DNA of 64,000 nucleotides from Melitaea cinxia. Taxonomy: Eukaryota > Arthropoda > Insecta > Lepidoptera > Nymphalidae. A model generated the notes under the pieces. It was not told the origin of the DNA. It made no database searches and saw only the letters and a program-made list of their open reading frames with translations. A program made the position numbers and the translations under genes. The DNA lies in assembly GCF_905220565.1 (NCBI RefSeq), contig NC_059421.1:4855501-4919500 (forward strand), given 5' to 3'. Every line of letters begins with the position of its first letter. Positions within the stretch are counted from its first letter, which is position 1. This document shows positions 19,470 to 32,519 of the stretch, piece after piece.

Positions 19470-20740
19470 ATAATGTATAAAACTTTTAGTCTTACAGACA
19501 ACAGAATGGTAAAAAAAAAAAAAAAAAAAACTATTAAACCGTGAATAACTGTAATGATTGTGTAAAGTGCTTGAAAAGTCTAAGAAGGCTGTTTTGTAGA
19601 AAGCAAAGTTTTTGCGATATATATTTTAATAACGAGACTCTTAGAAGAGTGGATAAGGACTTCGCCTCTTAGCGCCCTAAAAGGGTAAATTCATATAAGT
19701 TTCGTGTCGGGAGGGTATAACCGTACTCTTAAGGGCCCACTTTTCTATTACGAGTGGCTTAGGAGTCGGTAGAATATAATCAATATTTGAAAATGTTATG
19801 ATTCTATCATCGTTTGTTTGTCATTGAAATAACAGAAGAAAATAATAAGTCCTTCACTTAGGAGTTGTTTTTGATAATAATTTTATATTTATTATTTAAA
19901 AATAATCATAGTTATTATAAGGATAAAAAATTCATATTATAGATACCTATATAAGAAAAAGAAAGTTTTCCACTAATTTCCAACCTTGGTATAACTTCTC
20001 TCTGAAGGTAACTCAAAGAAAAATTTAAATATCTTAGAAAAACAGCCGACAGCTTGGTTGATACTTAAATCCTTCAGCTTTACAGGAAACAATTGTCCTG
20101 CAATGGAAATTATACTTCTACACTGCATCTTAGATTTAATAAAAAATTAAATATTTTTCAAAATACAATGAAATAAAGTCTGGAAAATAAATACTTTTCA
20201 CGACTGAGTGAAACACAATCAATAAACTCAAATATTATTGTAACTTTATCATACAAAATCTATTAATATGAAGCGATATTGAATCTCAATCATCGCGCGA
20301 TAGTGGTGCATTTCTGTTATCGTAACAAAGGCCGGTGGACTGGTGGAGATTGAACGTAAACAGCGCAAGATTGCTTCCCTCACAATATCAACATAAAGGC
20401 AAGTGTATACTGATAACTGAGACTAATTTAAATGAAATAAAAATACTACGAAATGACATTTTGTATTTTATTAGTAACTACCCGTACCCGCGACTTCGTT
20501 TGCATCTTCGTCGAGATACTATTTTTCGTTATTTTTAACGGATTATTTTTTAATTAAAGCTTTTTGGGATTTTATTTGTATTTGCTAGCAAAAATAGACC
20601 TATTTGTTTTATAGAAAACATGTTTGGTTGTTTCATATCTATCTGAGGGTAGGTACTTGCCCGCTGTAAACCGGTAACCGGTAACGCCTATGACCAGCAG
20701 TGGGATGGTATATGTTGAAGAGTCAATTAATCAAAGTAGT
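19470..20740. other. mostly unique AT-rich sequence with small repeat fragments
   Basis: Contains a 21-nt A run at 19511-19530, a Helitron-end-like fragment around 20475-20520 (CCGCGACTTCGTTTGC on +), and a scrap of SINE 3' end (ATGACCAGCAGTGGGATGGT, 20690-20715). No gene evident. Confidence 0.45.
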
Positions 20741-20750
20741 ACTCGCATTT

Positions 20751-21000
20751 AGCCTGTTATATCCCACTGCTGGACATAGGCCTTTCTCCATATAGGAGAA
20801 GAATTGGACCTCTACGCTGCTCCACTGCGGGTTGGCGGATATGTTGCCTACTATGAGTATATATACAATCGCTATGAGGTATTAATGACAATAACCGGGA
20901 CTGGCGGTTTAACGTGCTCTCCGATGCACGGTGGAGTGACCCACTAGGAGCGACATCGACAGCGACTACTCGCACCACTACACCAGAGTGGTTGTTCTAA
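20751..21000 (-). mobile_element. family B SINE (head II)
   Basis: On minus: head CACTCTGGTGTAGTGGTGCG, then GCACGTTAAACCGCCAGTCC, AGCAGCGTAGAGGTCCAATT and the 3' end GGCCTATGTCCAGCAGTGGG, ATATAACAGGCT. Confidence 0.8.
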
Positions 21001-21129
21001 GTCAAAGTAGTACAAACACTGATAAATAGAATGTAATATAAGTAAAACTCATGCAGATTAAGACATTGATATCCATAAGTGAAATATAGCAATAATAATT
21101 CTTTGTGCTCGCAAATGAAAATAAAACAA

Positions 21130-21372
21130 TTTCAATTTACATTGAAAAGTTATACAACGTAAGATTGTCGAAATAATATTCAATTAAGTACGCATTATTA
21201 GGGAAAACTCAAAAAGAAGTACTCATCACATCTCAATCAAACTTAAATGACACTACACGACTGGCACCAGCCATTAAAAATAATCATCAAAATTCAGTAC
21301 TTTCAGTAAAAATCTGTAAGGTCATAAAAAATGCAGTCGAATTACAAACCTCCTTTTTTGAAGTTAGTTAAA
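21130..21372 (-). repeat. family D repeat, degenerate
   Basis: On minus it starts TTAACTAACTTCAAAAAAGG and continues AGGTTTGTAATTCGACTGCA. It shares ATTATCAAAATTC-like and ACAACGTAAGATTGTCGAA blocks with other D copies. Confidence 0.55.
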
Positions 21373-21604
21373 CATAACTTTATAAACATTGAACACACTA
21401 CTGAGTATTACGTGACTGAGTCCGTGTTGACTTGCTCACTTCGCGTTCGAAGCCATTACGAAGAATTGAATTGAATCAGCAACGAGCTGTTCAAGAAACT
21501 TGTTTTGCATAACTGTAACAATATTATTGTATTTAAATTATTGTTTTAAAACAATACTCGTATTAAATAAATCATTAATTGCTATGTATATTATTATTTT
21601 TATA

Positions 21605-21745
21605 TACGACTAAACAAGCGTACGGCCAACTTGATGGTTACCAGTTACATGTAGCTGATAGACGCCTGCAACACCATTAAGCATCGCAATTTGATAGCCC
21701 TATTTTTGACACTCTCCAGGAGCTCTGGCCACCATGGGCATATTA
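21605..21745 (-). repeat. family C fragment
   Basis: ACAAGCGTACGGCCAACTTG, GATAGACGCCTGCAACACCA and CCAGGAGCTCTGGCCACCAT. Truncated and diverged. Confidence 0.65.
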
Positions 21746-21797
21746 AATTATAATTAGTAAATTTAATTTTGAAGGTCATGAATTTTTATCCTACACG

Positions 21798-21962
21798 TTT
21801 ATTACGGAGACCGAGTCTTGGCAAATGCCGTGTCCTCCGGCCCGCTGGGCCGACGATCTACGTAAATTTGCCGGTGTAGGCTGGATGAGGATTGCGGAAA
21901 ACCGGTATGTCTGGCGCGCACTTTGGGAGGCCTATATCCGGCAGTGGACTGTAATAGGCTGA
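21798..21962 (+). pseudogene. RTE-type LINE reverse transcriptase, C-terminal fragment
   Basis: Open frame ending TGA at 21960: PARWADDLRKFAGVGWMRIA, then RALWEAYIRQWTVIG-stop. This is the C-terminal tail of lepidopteran RTE reverse transcriptases as I recall them. No catalytic domain is present; it is a 5'-truncated copy. Its last codons explain the 3' ends of SINE families A and B. Confidence 0.75.
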
Positions 21963-22044
21963 GCTGATTGACTAAATTTGTTACCAGCTGTGCCTCACTT
22001 ACTTGGGAACATATGGATGAAACATTTGGCTGTTTGTTTCTTAT

Positions 22045-22130
22045 GAGTCTTTGAGCCGTATTTCAGAGCACATAAAGCATTCGTTCACGGTTGTTATCAT
22101 AGACACATAATAGCAATCGTTACTCATGAT
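22045..22130 (+). repeat. family B SINE, degenerate core
   Basis: TTTCAGAGCACATAAAGC, GGTTGTTATCATAGACACAT and ATCGTTACTCAT resemble the B body. Confidence 0.5.
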
Positions 22131-22139
22131 CAAGAAACT

Positions 22140-23380
22140 TTTATAAGCTGATTTAGTATAGTTCAGTTAAGCATAAAATATGAACGCGTATTAAAGTCAA
22201 ATAAAAATTTAAAATGTATAAAAATGATAGCACTACGTACTCTGCTGGAAGAGTCCAATTTTCTGGTCTTGTCTTGCGTCAGTGGTCGTAATTGCTCTGT
22301 TCTTAATACTTTGTCAAACATGAATAGTGCTAGCCTCTATATTAGGGCTTGGTCCACGAAACATTTTCTAGTTTACAAGTTATGTAGAAAAATAATTCTA
22401 ATAGTGCAGAAATAGCACACCTAGATGATTTAGCCAATGTTAGGTAGGATAGGACAAACGCGAAAGATATGTATAGTCAATCAGTCAGAGGAGTTATTAA
22501 TAAACATAATAGACCTGATCTCGAAATGAAATAGTACATACAGTTTAATTTAAAACAGTAAACGGCGTTATTTCAATAGAAAATCGTAAATACGTAAGAC
22601 AACATCTTAAAATTTTGTCATCCTATTCTCAAGGTGACATTAAGAAAAAATATTCGGAGGAAAAGAGATTTCTTCCCAGTAATAATAAAAATTTTATATG
22701 AAATAACCATTTCAAAGAAAATCAGATGAGGTGATTTTGATTTCTAAAAATATGGAAAGGAAATTGTATCTGTTGAAAAGTTTTATGTTTGTTATAAAAC
22801 ATTTCATAAATCTATACTCATAAGAAAGTATGAAGTGAAAAAATAAGTAATGTTATTGACTACACATTTTACGCATTGCTGGCAGCCAGCCTTACTCACA
22901 ACAGGCCTGTGAACCGTATTCATTAAATGTGATTTGTAAGTTTGAAATACTTTCCTAGTTAGTCTGCTCTAAATTTCGAGTACGATATTTTCTACTGCCA
23001 TACCTATGAATTTGTCTATGCGTGAATTCCACTCCTGCCAGGTGGATTTTACAAGGATTTTTAGTAGGGATATTTTCTACAAAACTGCAGTGAAGCAGCG
23101 TTGATGAAGTCCCTTACTTATATTGAAAATAGGATCTTTCTCAGCTTGCTTCAGCTTCATACATAGAAGTTGTTTGATTTCATTTAACGTCATTGCTACA
23201 CATTGTCTAGTTACCAGATGACGTCACGATACTCTAGCGGAAATCTAATAATGTACCGTGAGCTTTAATGGAACTTGCACTAAGACACCTATACATATTC
23301 ATAAATAATTCATAAGTATTCTGAATACATTACAAACGTACATATGTTGCTTTATATAAATACACAGATATACATAATTT
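22140..23380. other. unique sequence, no gene recognised
   Basis: AT-rich, no interspersed family recognised. Short open frames here have no coding-like composition. Confidence 0.45.
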
Positions 23381-23387
23381 AATTGCA

Positions 23388-23501
23388 ATGTATATTGATG
23401 TAGAACCTCAAACAGCGACCGTCGACGGATGTGCTAACAACGCGGAACGGAAACGTCTGTTTGAGCGAGTCCGGTCAATGGATTGTCCAACATTTGCTTA
23501 A
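23388..23501 (+). other. 37-codon open frame in a GC-richer island
   Basis: ATG at 23388, TAA at 23499. Reads MYIDVEPQTATVDGCANNAE, then RKRLFERVRSMDCPTFA. The segment 23405-23495 is far richer in G+C than its surroundings. No splice signals decide it and I recognise no homologue. Could be a small ORF, part of an exon, or a conserved non-coding element. Confidence 0.25.
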
Positions 23502-23929
23502 CCGCATCAGTATGTGCGCTAAATTGATCCTTATTACAAGGTAATTAAAACTCTTCACTTGTTTAAGCAATTTATTTATCAACGCAGGATTGCTCAGCAT
23601 CTATCGATTCAATAACAAAAACATTTTCATATAAATAGAAAGCCAATTTATAAAGGAATTTAGGCTATAAAATATCAAGTTACGATACATAAGCGCGAAA
23701 TACGCGAGTAGTAATAATAAAGCTAATTTGTCAAATAAATTTTAAGTCATAAATATCGAGGGTAGTTTTAACTTTCTATATACCTTTTATATTTTGCTTA
23801 TCTCTAGAACAAAATTCTTATAAATAAAAGTTTTAATATTAAGCACATACTCACGCGTGGAAACATCTTATATATCTGCACTGGAGCAGTATTGTTGATT
23901 ACACTCTAACCATTAAATATTAAAGTAAA

Positions 23930-24165
23930 GCAGAGCAGGAAATATCTCGCTCAAAATCTGGAACAGCTCAACTGAGGAGTTTTCTCAACCTTAGAGAAGA
24001 CCACAGCCAAATAATACCGCTCTCTGTTATATATTATACTAAATAAGGTATCCAGAGCTACTTAGTAGATTTGGGGGATGGCAGGCGCTTGGGATGTGCC
24101 ATGTCGCAGCGTCTACAAGCTACGGTAACCGTTTCAGACGAACAGCTTGTTTGCTACCCGTGTTA
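23930..24165 (+). repeat. family C repeat, diverged
   Basis: AGCAGGAAATATCTCGCTCA, CAGCTCAACTGAGGAGTTTT, TAGAGAAGACCACAGC and GCGTCTACAAGCTACGGTAA in the order of the + copy at 14490. Confidence 0.6.
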
Positions 24166-24176
24166 TAAATAAAAAT

Positions 24177-24301
24177 CATCACTCACATCACTTCAGCCTA
24201 ATACAGTTAACTGCTGGACATAGGCCTCCACAAGTCCGCGATAAAAACGGAGTGAACTCATGTGTTTTTCCCATAGTCACCACGCTTGGCAGGCGAGTTG
24301 G
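24177..24301 (-). mobile_element. family A element, short copy
   Basis: Terminal ~120 bp only, from CATCACTCACATCACTTCAG to GGCAGGCGAGTTGG. Near-repeat GTTATAAATAAAAA (left) and GTTATAATAAAAAA (right) looks like a decayed target duplication. It truncates at the same place as the copies at 4660 and 45655. Confidence 0.75.
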
Positions 24302-24965
24302 TTATAATAAAAAATTTTAATTTAAAATAAATAGAGTTATTAGAAGTTGAGAGGAACATATAAGTTAGTGAAGGTAAGAAAGAGAGAGATTTACGTTTCG
24401 TTAGTTTTACTTCAGTCGGGGTCATCATGATATTCATGATATCATGTTTTATTTGTTTGTTATTTTACGAATCCATAATATAATCACTTAATTCATTGCA
24501 CTAATATAGTATTTACATCCATATATAATAATAATCAAAATTAATATAATTATACATATAATCCGAACAATTACAGTACAATTATTTATCCAATGAAATT
24601 AGTGAAAAGATTTTTTTTTTACTCTCTAAAACTAAATTCATTGCGAATTAAATCAAAGGCGTCGTTCGCTTAAAAATATATCCAAAGGAACCGTCTGAAG
24701 TTCGTATCGATTTGAATTTACGACAAAATTTACGATTCGTCCATTCGATTTACGATCAAACTTCAGTAGTTTAATACGATTTACAATCGACTAATGAAGT
24801 TAATTTAATCGAAGTTTTTATTGTCGAAGATTCGAGATTGTATAGGTTTGGGCGAACAAATTTAAAAAGTTTATTTTCTTTATGAAGGGAGCTGTCATTT
24901 TAGTTATCCGTGATATTAAAAAAAGGTGAGAGGACATTATATTATTGTGTTTACTATAAATTATT

Positions 24966-25161
24966 TCATCATTCATCATCATTTCAGCCTATTACAGTCC
25001 ACTGCTGGACATAAGCCTCCACAAATTCGCGCCAATAAGGGAGTGAACTCATGTCTGTTGCCCATAGTCACTACGCTGGGCAGGCGGTTTCGTGACCGCC
25101 GGGCTGGCTTTGTCGCACAGAAGACGCTGCTGCCCGTCTTCGGCCTGTGTATTTCAAAGCC
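24966..25161 (-). mobile_element. family A element with 10-bp target duplication
   Basis: ATAAATTATT at 24956-24965 and 25162-25171 flanks a 196-bp copy with a CATCATCATC tail. It is truncated in the GGCTTTGAAATACACAGGCC block. Confidence 0.87.
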
Positions 25162-25365
25162 ATAAATTATTCGTATATTTCAAATTAAGAACTGTTATTA
25201 TAAAAAAAAAACCCTAAATGTAGAAATTTCAGTTTCAGTAGATAGTTATAACCTATTTAAGCTTACCTAAAAAGAACGATCTACAAGCGTGATATGTCGC
25301 TGGCAAGGGATTTCAAGATGCTGAGGGCAGACATGGCGTATTATATACAAATAAGTAAGTAGATA

Positions 25366-25510
25366 TAGATATTTATTTATTTATTTATTTATTAATACTT
25401 TATTGCACAATACATTAAATAACTGTACAAAAGGCGGGCTTAATGCTTAAAGCATTCTCTACCACCCAACCTTAGGACGTACAGAGCAGACGTTTGTAGG
25501 TGTGCAAAAT
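25366..25510 (-). repeat. LINE 3' tail with (TTTA/AAAT)n
   Basis: On minus it ends TATTGTGCAATAAAGTATTA followed by (ATAA)n. AATAAAG plus a tetranucleotide tail is the layout of non-LTR element 3' ends. Upstream block GGTTGGGTGGTAGAGAATGC. Confidence 0.55.
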
Positions 25511-26009
25511 TGAGTCTTACTAAAATTTTAATTGACATTAAGAAGAAAATAAAACCCGTCAGCATTGGACCACGTCCTAGTTTTACCAGGCAGTCACAGG
25601 ATTGTCGATTTTTAATAATAATGAAAAATCGCCTGTGGTATTATTAAAATGCATGCATAATTAACAAAAGGCATAGGCATTTTGAGCCCGTGGATCTAAA
25701 TTATTAAATAATAAAAAAAACCTATTAGCTTTAGATATATTTATTTGCTTCTAATGATTAAGCTACGTAGCTGAACTACGTAGCGTCAAACCTAATGTAC
25801 CTAAAAAAACATGCTTCTACCATAATTGAAAAACAACTCTGCTTATCTTAGTTTTTAAGTTTTCGCGTTCACTGTGACTTTAGATTCTACTTCTACTCTT
25901 GTGAGAGTCACTTGTTACTACGGCATCTGCAACATTGCCAAAATATTTAAATATTCTCGAATTGCAAAATGACAGTAGTGGTTCCGTTTTTTAAATATAT
26001 TTTTATACA

Positions 26010-26275
26010 TTGGTCGGCAAAGAAACGTACGGCTCATCCGATACAATTACAAATAAATTACTAATTACGTATGCAATATGAGAATCATCACAAGCGCGCT
26101 ACCAACTCTACCCCCGTTCCCTCTTAGGAAGTCTAACACCTTGCTCACCACGGGAACACAACACTTCTTGAAAGCAGAGTTTCTTAGCTGTGATCTTTTT
26201 AAAGATCGAGGTATTTCCCAAGTCAAGCTGCTGCAGATTTTAAGCAGGATATTTCCTGCTATACCTCAGTTAAAT
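26010..26275 (-). repeat. family C repeat
   Basis: GGTCGGCAAAGAAACGTACG, GAACACAACACTTCTTGAAA, TAGCTGTGATCTTTTTAAAG and TTTCCTGCTATACCTCAGTT in family order. Confidence 0.7.
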
Positions 26276-26339
26276 CTATCTATAAACGACATAAAAGAAC
26301 TCTCTCTATATGTAAGAGAAACTGCTGTTGATGGCTAGT

Positions 26340-29300
26340 GTACCAAAAGGTCAAATTTTTGATAACTTGCAATATTTGTTGATGATTTTTATTACAATTG
26401 CAATAAAGGGAAACGAATCATAAATAACTTTAAAATGCACATACAAAACCTTTTTATTTAAAAATCTAGTTTTTGAAAAAAATTAACGAAATATAATAAT
26501 ACCTAATATAAAAGAGGACACTTCTCTCGTTCACTAACCCATTTTATACTAAACTATAAGAATAAATTTTTGTTTAATAAAATCTATAACTCAAAAACAG
26601 CAACGCAGTAATAATACAGCCAAAGCTAAAAGAAACAATTTCCAACAAATGCCAGAGGACAAAACTTTAGGTACTATTCGATATGATAGTTTTTCGATAA
26701 TAAAAAAAAATCTCAATTTATCCTGCACTTTTTCACTTCGCTTTTGATCGTCTGAAAAACATCGGAACGAAGCGACGCTCTAATAAACGCAAACAAAATT
26801 GATTACACTGTTCACACTAGCCGTTGGGATGGTTGTATGCTGTAAAGAACAAGTCTATTGTTTTTTGACAGAGGATAGCGAATTTTTCGTGAAAAATCGT
26901 GGAGTACGTAAACTAGATGCAGTCTGCCACTTACGTGTTAACTTTACTGACGAAGAGATATTCTTTATACTTCTTTTTGTTTAGAATTAATGGCTTCCAA
27001 GATATTCTTTACACTGTAGTTAAAATTATGACAATGAATAGAATTGATATGAGTGTCTATTTGTGTGTATGTCAAGATATTTTTGTAATTCAAATGTTAT
27101 ATAGATTAGCAACAACTTATTGTAAAAGATCATAATTAAAAATAATGAATCTTGTTAATTAACTTGCTTCTATAATTGTTGCTATAATTTAATTAAACAA
27201 ATAGAAAATCATATTTGGTGTATAGGTTACATTTATAGGACAAAATACGAATATATCCAATACAATTAAATTAAATAAACTCAATAATCTCAGCCGAGCT
27301 TAAATTACATATTCAGGCGTAAAAACATAGAGGCTGTTACAGAACTTTAATTTAAGATTCTGCGTACATTTAAAAATTATTATAAATATCAGTATATATT
27401 ATAAATGAAAAAAAAAAATGAATATAAAAAATAATAAAAAAAAAAAATTTAAATTGCTACTTATTGAATAAATTTATCACGATAGTATATTGGTACGAGA
27501 GGAGCATTGGAACAACACATATTAATTGTATTGAGTCAAGTCCAAATACAGGAAAACGCATCTGAGCCCACTTCATTGCTATTGCCGTTATTAAGTGCTA
27601 AGAAAATAAAAGCCAGCACTAAAATAAAAGTTTACGATACGTAATATTTAGTTTTTATATTTTTTACTGTTTAAACCTAGAATAATAAGTAACTTGAATA
27701 AAATATTATAAAAAAATATGCTTTTTAAATATAAGCTTCCATTAGGAAATTTTGAGCTATGGAATACAATACATTTAATGTCTTTCAAAATTAAAAAAAT
27801 ACACAAATTTTGTATTTAGTAAGTTTCATTAGACTAAATAAATTGAAGACTTATGACAAACAAATGTTTTTAATACAGACGTTGTTATTAAATCCTGTCT
27901 CAAAAAAAAAGGTTGAAATAGTATTTCATGTCTTATTTATCCTTTATAAATGGAAAGTCTATGAAAATATACGGCCTTAGTAAGGTTTGACGTAGACACG
28001 AACAACGCTTATGAGTCCTCAAAATGCTGTTATTGGTGTATTTTTATTATTCTATTAAATCATTTGATTCTTAGCAAAACTTAGTCTTTTTAAGAAAAGG
28101 TCTCAAACATATAGTTTCACATCTAAAACCTAATTGAAATTATTACCATAATGTTTCGACAAATAACATTGAATACGATGTTTTATTGTCTTTTCCATTC
28201 GTTTAAGATTTTTGCAGAAAACCTCGTTGAAAAAATCAGACAATAAACAGAACTTGATATTGGACACTTAGTAGCTTTTTTTTGAGTTATAAGTAAGATT
28301 TATTATAAGGTTAAGGAAATTACTAGAGACTAATTAAATAAATGTTTTATTAAAGCTATTGTTATTAGCATAATTATACGATCATTATTACTCGGTCTTA
28401 ATGACACCAGCGATGGTTTTTAAATTAACGTCTAAACTAAACCGCTAAAAGCGTAAAAGCTGAACTTTAATTTTATTCGGTCACAAACAAGGTAACATAC
28501 AGTTAAATAGAAGCCTTGAATATAATATAAGGGATAAAGGAAATAAGTTTAGACTTAAGGCTCTAAATCTAACTTACAAATGTGTCATAAGTATTGGGCA
28601 TAAACCTAGTAACCAAACCATGTAAGACCGTGCGGATAATTTGTCCGTAGTCTCCTCATACATTTTCAAGGAAGACGTCATTTCTAAATCATTAGCCGTT
28701 ATGATATACGTGTCTGACCTTTAAGCCAACGATGCGTTTAAATTGGATTTGATAAAATATGTAACATAAGAACATATGAAATTTTTAAACTATACCCTCG
28801 TATCCTTTACCCAGTTTCTGAGCACGAAAATCATATACGCAGAAGTAACCTTTATTGTTACAAAATGAAGAATCAATTTCGCTTGATGACAAAAACTTTT
28901 TGTACCATACAAATGTTTCGGATACTGGCCAGCGTTTATCTGACAGCCATATTGTTCCACCTGATCGTAAAAAATAATTGAATTGGGTGAGGGCACCGTT
29001 ATATTATCATATATACCTAATGTAGGTGTTTGGGATCGGCACATGGCTGGGACTAGACAGTTTCCAGGTATTATCCTCTGTAAATTGAACATATACCTAA
29101 ATTGGCTACAGAATAATCCGTATTATGCTTTATTATATTTTGATCGCTACATTGATCACAGTGTCCATACAACGATAAGTATTACGAACGTTCAATTGAA
29201 AGTGTTTTTCTAGTTTGGTCTTTTCGGAACGAATCCATATTTCTTTCGTAAACAATAAACGCATTTGCGCAAAACTACATACTTTTCTATAAAGCTTCTA

Positions 29301-30160
29301 CGACGTTCGTTTGCTACTGTTGCGGTTATTTTTACTCTGATTTACCTCACAGGTGTTTTTAATCTTTTAAGCTACGATTCTATATGAGTGATCACGACAC
29401 TATTGTAAAAAGTTTGACTAAATCGTTTTGTCACACTGTACATTTTGTTTAAGAGTCTTTACTATTTAATCTGGTGTCGTACAACATTTATTATTAAATG
29501 AAAAATTATTTGAGTAAGTATATATTTGATAGCTCTGATATATTTGACTGTGTGCATCTTTTTGTTTAATTTGTTCACTCCCAGCTTGCTTCTAATAGGA
29601 GAGTGGGTAAATGTGTGACTATTTTATATTTGTTGTCTCATTGGTGACCAAATAGTGTTGTCATAAATCTGCGTGGATTTTTTAATGTTATGTATAATAA
29701 ATAAGTTACATTATTGCTTATTTTAAAAATAAATTAAAAACAAAATTAATGTATTTAAAAATTGAAATTGTTCTTATGTAACATATTATTAGAATTGTTA
29801 AAAATTTGAAAAAGTAAATCAAAGTTATTTTCACAAGCTGTTAATAGAGTAAATTTTTAATGTTGCCTCTGGCAGTTTTCATAAAAAAAGTTAAGATTTG
29901 TATTTCTGAAAGTAATTCTTGAATTAAGTTTTTTTATCGTGGCAAGTTTGCAGGTTTCCTGAAATCTGAGACCAACTTACGAAGATTGGTAATATTTTTC
30001 TTGTGGTCCAAAGGTTACAAAAATATACTTTGTGTCAATTTTATAAAGTGAATAGATTAATACGTTGACTAACTATTAATCAACTTTATTTTAATTTACT
30101 TATAATGTATGTAACAAATCAATTATATATGTACTTTAAGGACATTTCGGAAATTTTAGA
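26340..30160. other. repeat-poor unique region, no gene recognised
   Basis: About 3.8 kb without the interspersed families seen elsewhere. Overlapping open frames on both strands near 28790-29213 have no recognisable domain. Possible regulatory or intronic DNA (inference). Confidence 0.4.
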
Positions 30161-30165
30161 AAGGT

Positions 30166-30167
30166 AA

Positions 30168-30202
<35 letters not shown>

Positions 30203-30203
30203 T
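30166..30203. repeat. (TA)n microsatellite
   Basis: TA run interrupted once by TG. Confidence 0.9.
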
Positions 30204-30819
30204 TAGTCGACTAGGATAGCAAACCTGCATAAGGCTCACCTACAGCACTAAAACAGACGACTGATAACTGAATGATTTTTTTAAATAAAACTTACCTCTT
30301 TTGAAAGAGATGTAAAAGTGAAGAAAATAAATCAATTACATCAGCATGGTGATTGGCAGTTAATTCTTGTAAAGGTAAATCTGGAAAATATGGTAAAATT
30401 TTATAGTTCATTCATCTTATAACAAAGTGTATAAAAATTTACATAAATTGTATCAGTATAATAAAGCAATTTAAAGTCTTCGTTGTACGAAAACTTTATA
30501 AAGGATTTTTTTTTAATTCTGCTATCATTTGGGAGAATGCACATATTGTAAGTTAAGTGGAGAAATTAGAAAGTTAAAAGCAGAAATTGGTTTTTTTTAA
30601 ATTTGTTGTTATTTCACTTTTTTATTATATCGATCTAATTTAGTCGTTAATTGCACAATGTATTATGACTTTATGAACGGAAATCTTAACCGTAACGGCT
30701 ACTGTAATAACCATTTCGTCAATCTGTTGTGTGAATATTTCTGCATTTCAAAATCATAAATGACTTTTAGATGTGACATTATTTTTACTTAAAATATTTA
30801 TATGTTCTCAAAAAACTTT

Positions 30820-31075
30820 TCTGATAGTAAGTGCACGGTCCACTTGATGGTAAGCGGTTACCGTAGCTAATGGGTGACATTTAATACTAGGAGCATCACA
30901 AGCACTCATGCTATCTACACAGCTCATCCTTATCAGGCACTATTATCTTACTTACCACAGATACACAATACTATTTGATGGCATTATATGTCAGCGATTT
31001 ATTAAAAGAATCAAGTGCTTTCCTAACTATGCTCTTCCAGATGTTGAGCAATAATTGCTGTTGAGTCCTACCTCA
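30820..31075 (-). repeat. family C repeat, diverged
   Basis: CACTTGATGGTAAGCGGTTA, ACACAATACTATTTGATGG and GAGTCCTACCTCAAC keep the family order. Confidence 0.6.
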
Positions 31076-31097
31076 ACAAAACATATACTTTATAAAA

Positions 31098-31300
31098 ACG
31101 CGTTGGCGCAGCGGTCACAGTATTGACTGTTGCGCTAGCGGTCGCGGGTTCGATCCTCGATCACGACAGATATTTGTATTGGCCATATAGATGTTTGTCG
31201 TGGTCTGGGCGTTTGTGCTTGTGTATTGTGTGTGTTTTCGAACCCCCGACACAGGAGAAAATCCTACTGGGGGCCGTTGAGTGTGAGGCGTTTATTTATT
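31098..31300 (+). mobile_element. family B SINE, head I, variant 3' end
   Basis: Head GCGTTGGCGCAGCGGTCACA with B box GCGGGTTCGATCC, then ATTGGCCATATAGATGTTTG. Instead of the usual B body it continues CGAACCCCCGACACAGGAGA, as does the copy at 37586. Confidence 0.8.
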
Positions 31301-31338
31301 TATTTAGTTATTTACTTATTTATTTATTTATTTATTTA
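31290..31338. repeat. (TTTA)n microsatellite
   Basis: TTATTTATTTA units, interrupted, forming the tail of the preceding SINE. Confidence 0.85.
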
Positions 31339-31339
31339 T

Positions 31340-31980
31340 AGTTGTTTACACGCTTTCACTATTAACTTGTACCAACCAATCAAGTACGAGGCACGCGTTA
31401 GAAAAGAAACACTTCACAGTAACTTCTCCCTTCTCGAGTCGGGTCTGCAGCAGTCATTTCTATTTATATATTTATTACTACTCTAATAAGCCGGTGGTTC
31501 CTAGGTCACTTGTAAATGTTTCTTCTGTGTATTGTTGTAAGTTGTGTAAGTCGAGTATATTCTTGTACGAGTAATGTACGATTTATTATCTTTCTTTGTG
31601 TTAAAACAAACCTGCTTATTTTATTTTTTAAGCTTCTAATTTTATAAATAACAGTATACGACCCAGTTCGAGAATCTTCGAAGATCTGAGATGGTGATGA
31701 GATGATGAGATGAATAGGACAAACGTTTTATTATAGCGAATTGTTTTTAGTAAATAAACCCATATATTACTTATTGAATTTATAGTTTATGAATTGGTTT
31801 ATAATTGTTAAAAATTGTACATGTTTTTTTTTGTGTGTAGTTGTAATTGGAAAACAGATTTACATTTGTGTTTTTTTTTTGCAACAACTGCTGTATATTT
31901 TATTGACTTATAGTCTGTTACTTTGCCTAAATAAAATAAAATCACGCAAAAACGACAATTAGAACTTAACTCAAGAATTA
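31340..31980. other. unique sequence, no gene recognised
   Basis: AT-rich; GATGAGATGATGAGATGA at 31692 is a short low-complexity run. Confidence 0.4.
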
Positions 31981-31983
31981 TTT

Positions 31984-32160
31984 GCGTCTTCGGTGCCCAA
32001 CGCCAACGGTGGACAACGCCAGCCCTGCGGTCACCAGTCCGCCTGTCCAGCGTGGTGACTATGGGCAAAATACATGAGTTTGCGCCATAATGTCGTGCGC
32101 GAACTTATTGAGGCATATGTCCAACAGTGGACTGCAATTGGCTAAAGTGATGATGATGAT
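31984..32160 (+). mobile_element. family A element, truncated copy
   Basis: GCCAGCCCTGCGGTCACCAG, CCAGCGTGGTGACTATGGGC, TATGTCCAACAGTGGACTGC and a GATGATGATGAT tail. Confidence 0.82.
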
Positions 32161-32237
32161 TGAATAAATTAGAATTTTTTTTTATTATCATACTACATAT
32201 TATCTATCGTTTGTACATAGTAAACGTATGATCATAA

Positions 32238-32375
32238 TTCAGCCTGTAACATCCCATTGCTGGGCGTTAGCCTCTTTTTCCATGTAGAAGAAGGGTTGAA
32301 ACTTAATCCACCATGCTGCTCCACTGCGGGTTGGCGAATATATTCCCAACTATGAGTAACGATCGCTATCAAGTC
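32238..32375 (-). repeat. family B SINE, 3' half
   Basis: On + : CAGCCTGTAACATCCCATTG, CTGGGCGTTAGCCTCTTTTT, GCTGCTCCACTGCGGGTTGG. This is the reverse complement of the B 3' end. Confidence 0.75.
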
Positions 32376-32519
32376 ATTCAGGTATTCCAGGCAGAAGCGT
32401 ACCTGCTTGCATGAAACAAGCTTTGTTGACCAACTTGAGGAGGAAGGAAAAGGGGAGGTTCTCAATCCGACTACAGTGTAGTTTAATTTTTTAATGTTTC
32501 TGATTTTGATCATTCTTTG

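Noticed and set aside
28790..29213. Overlapping open frames on both strands (100 and 76 codons)
   Set aside because: No recognisable domain and overlapping antisense; chance is the simplest reading, though the region is repeat-poor.
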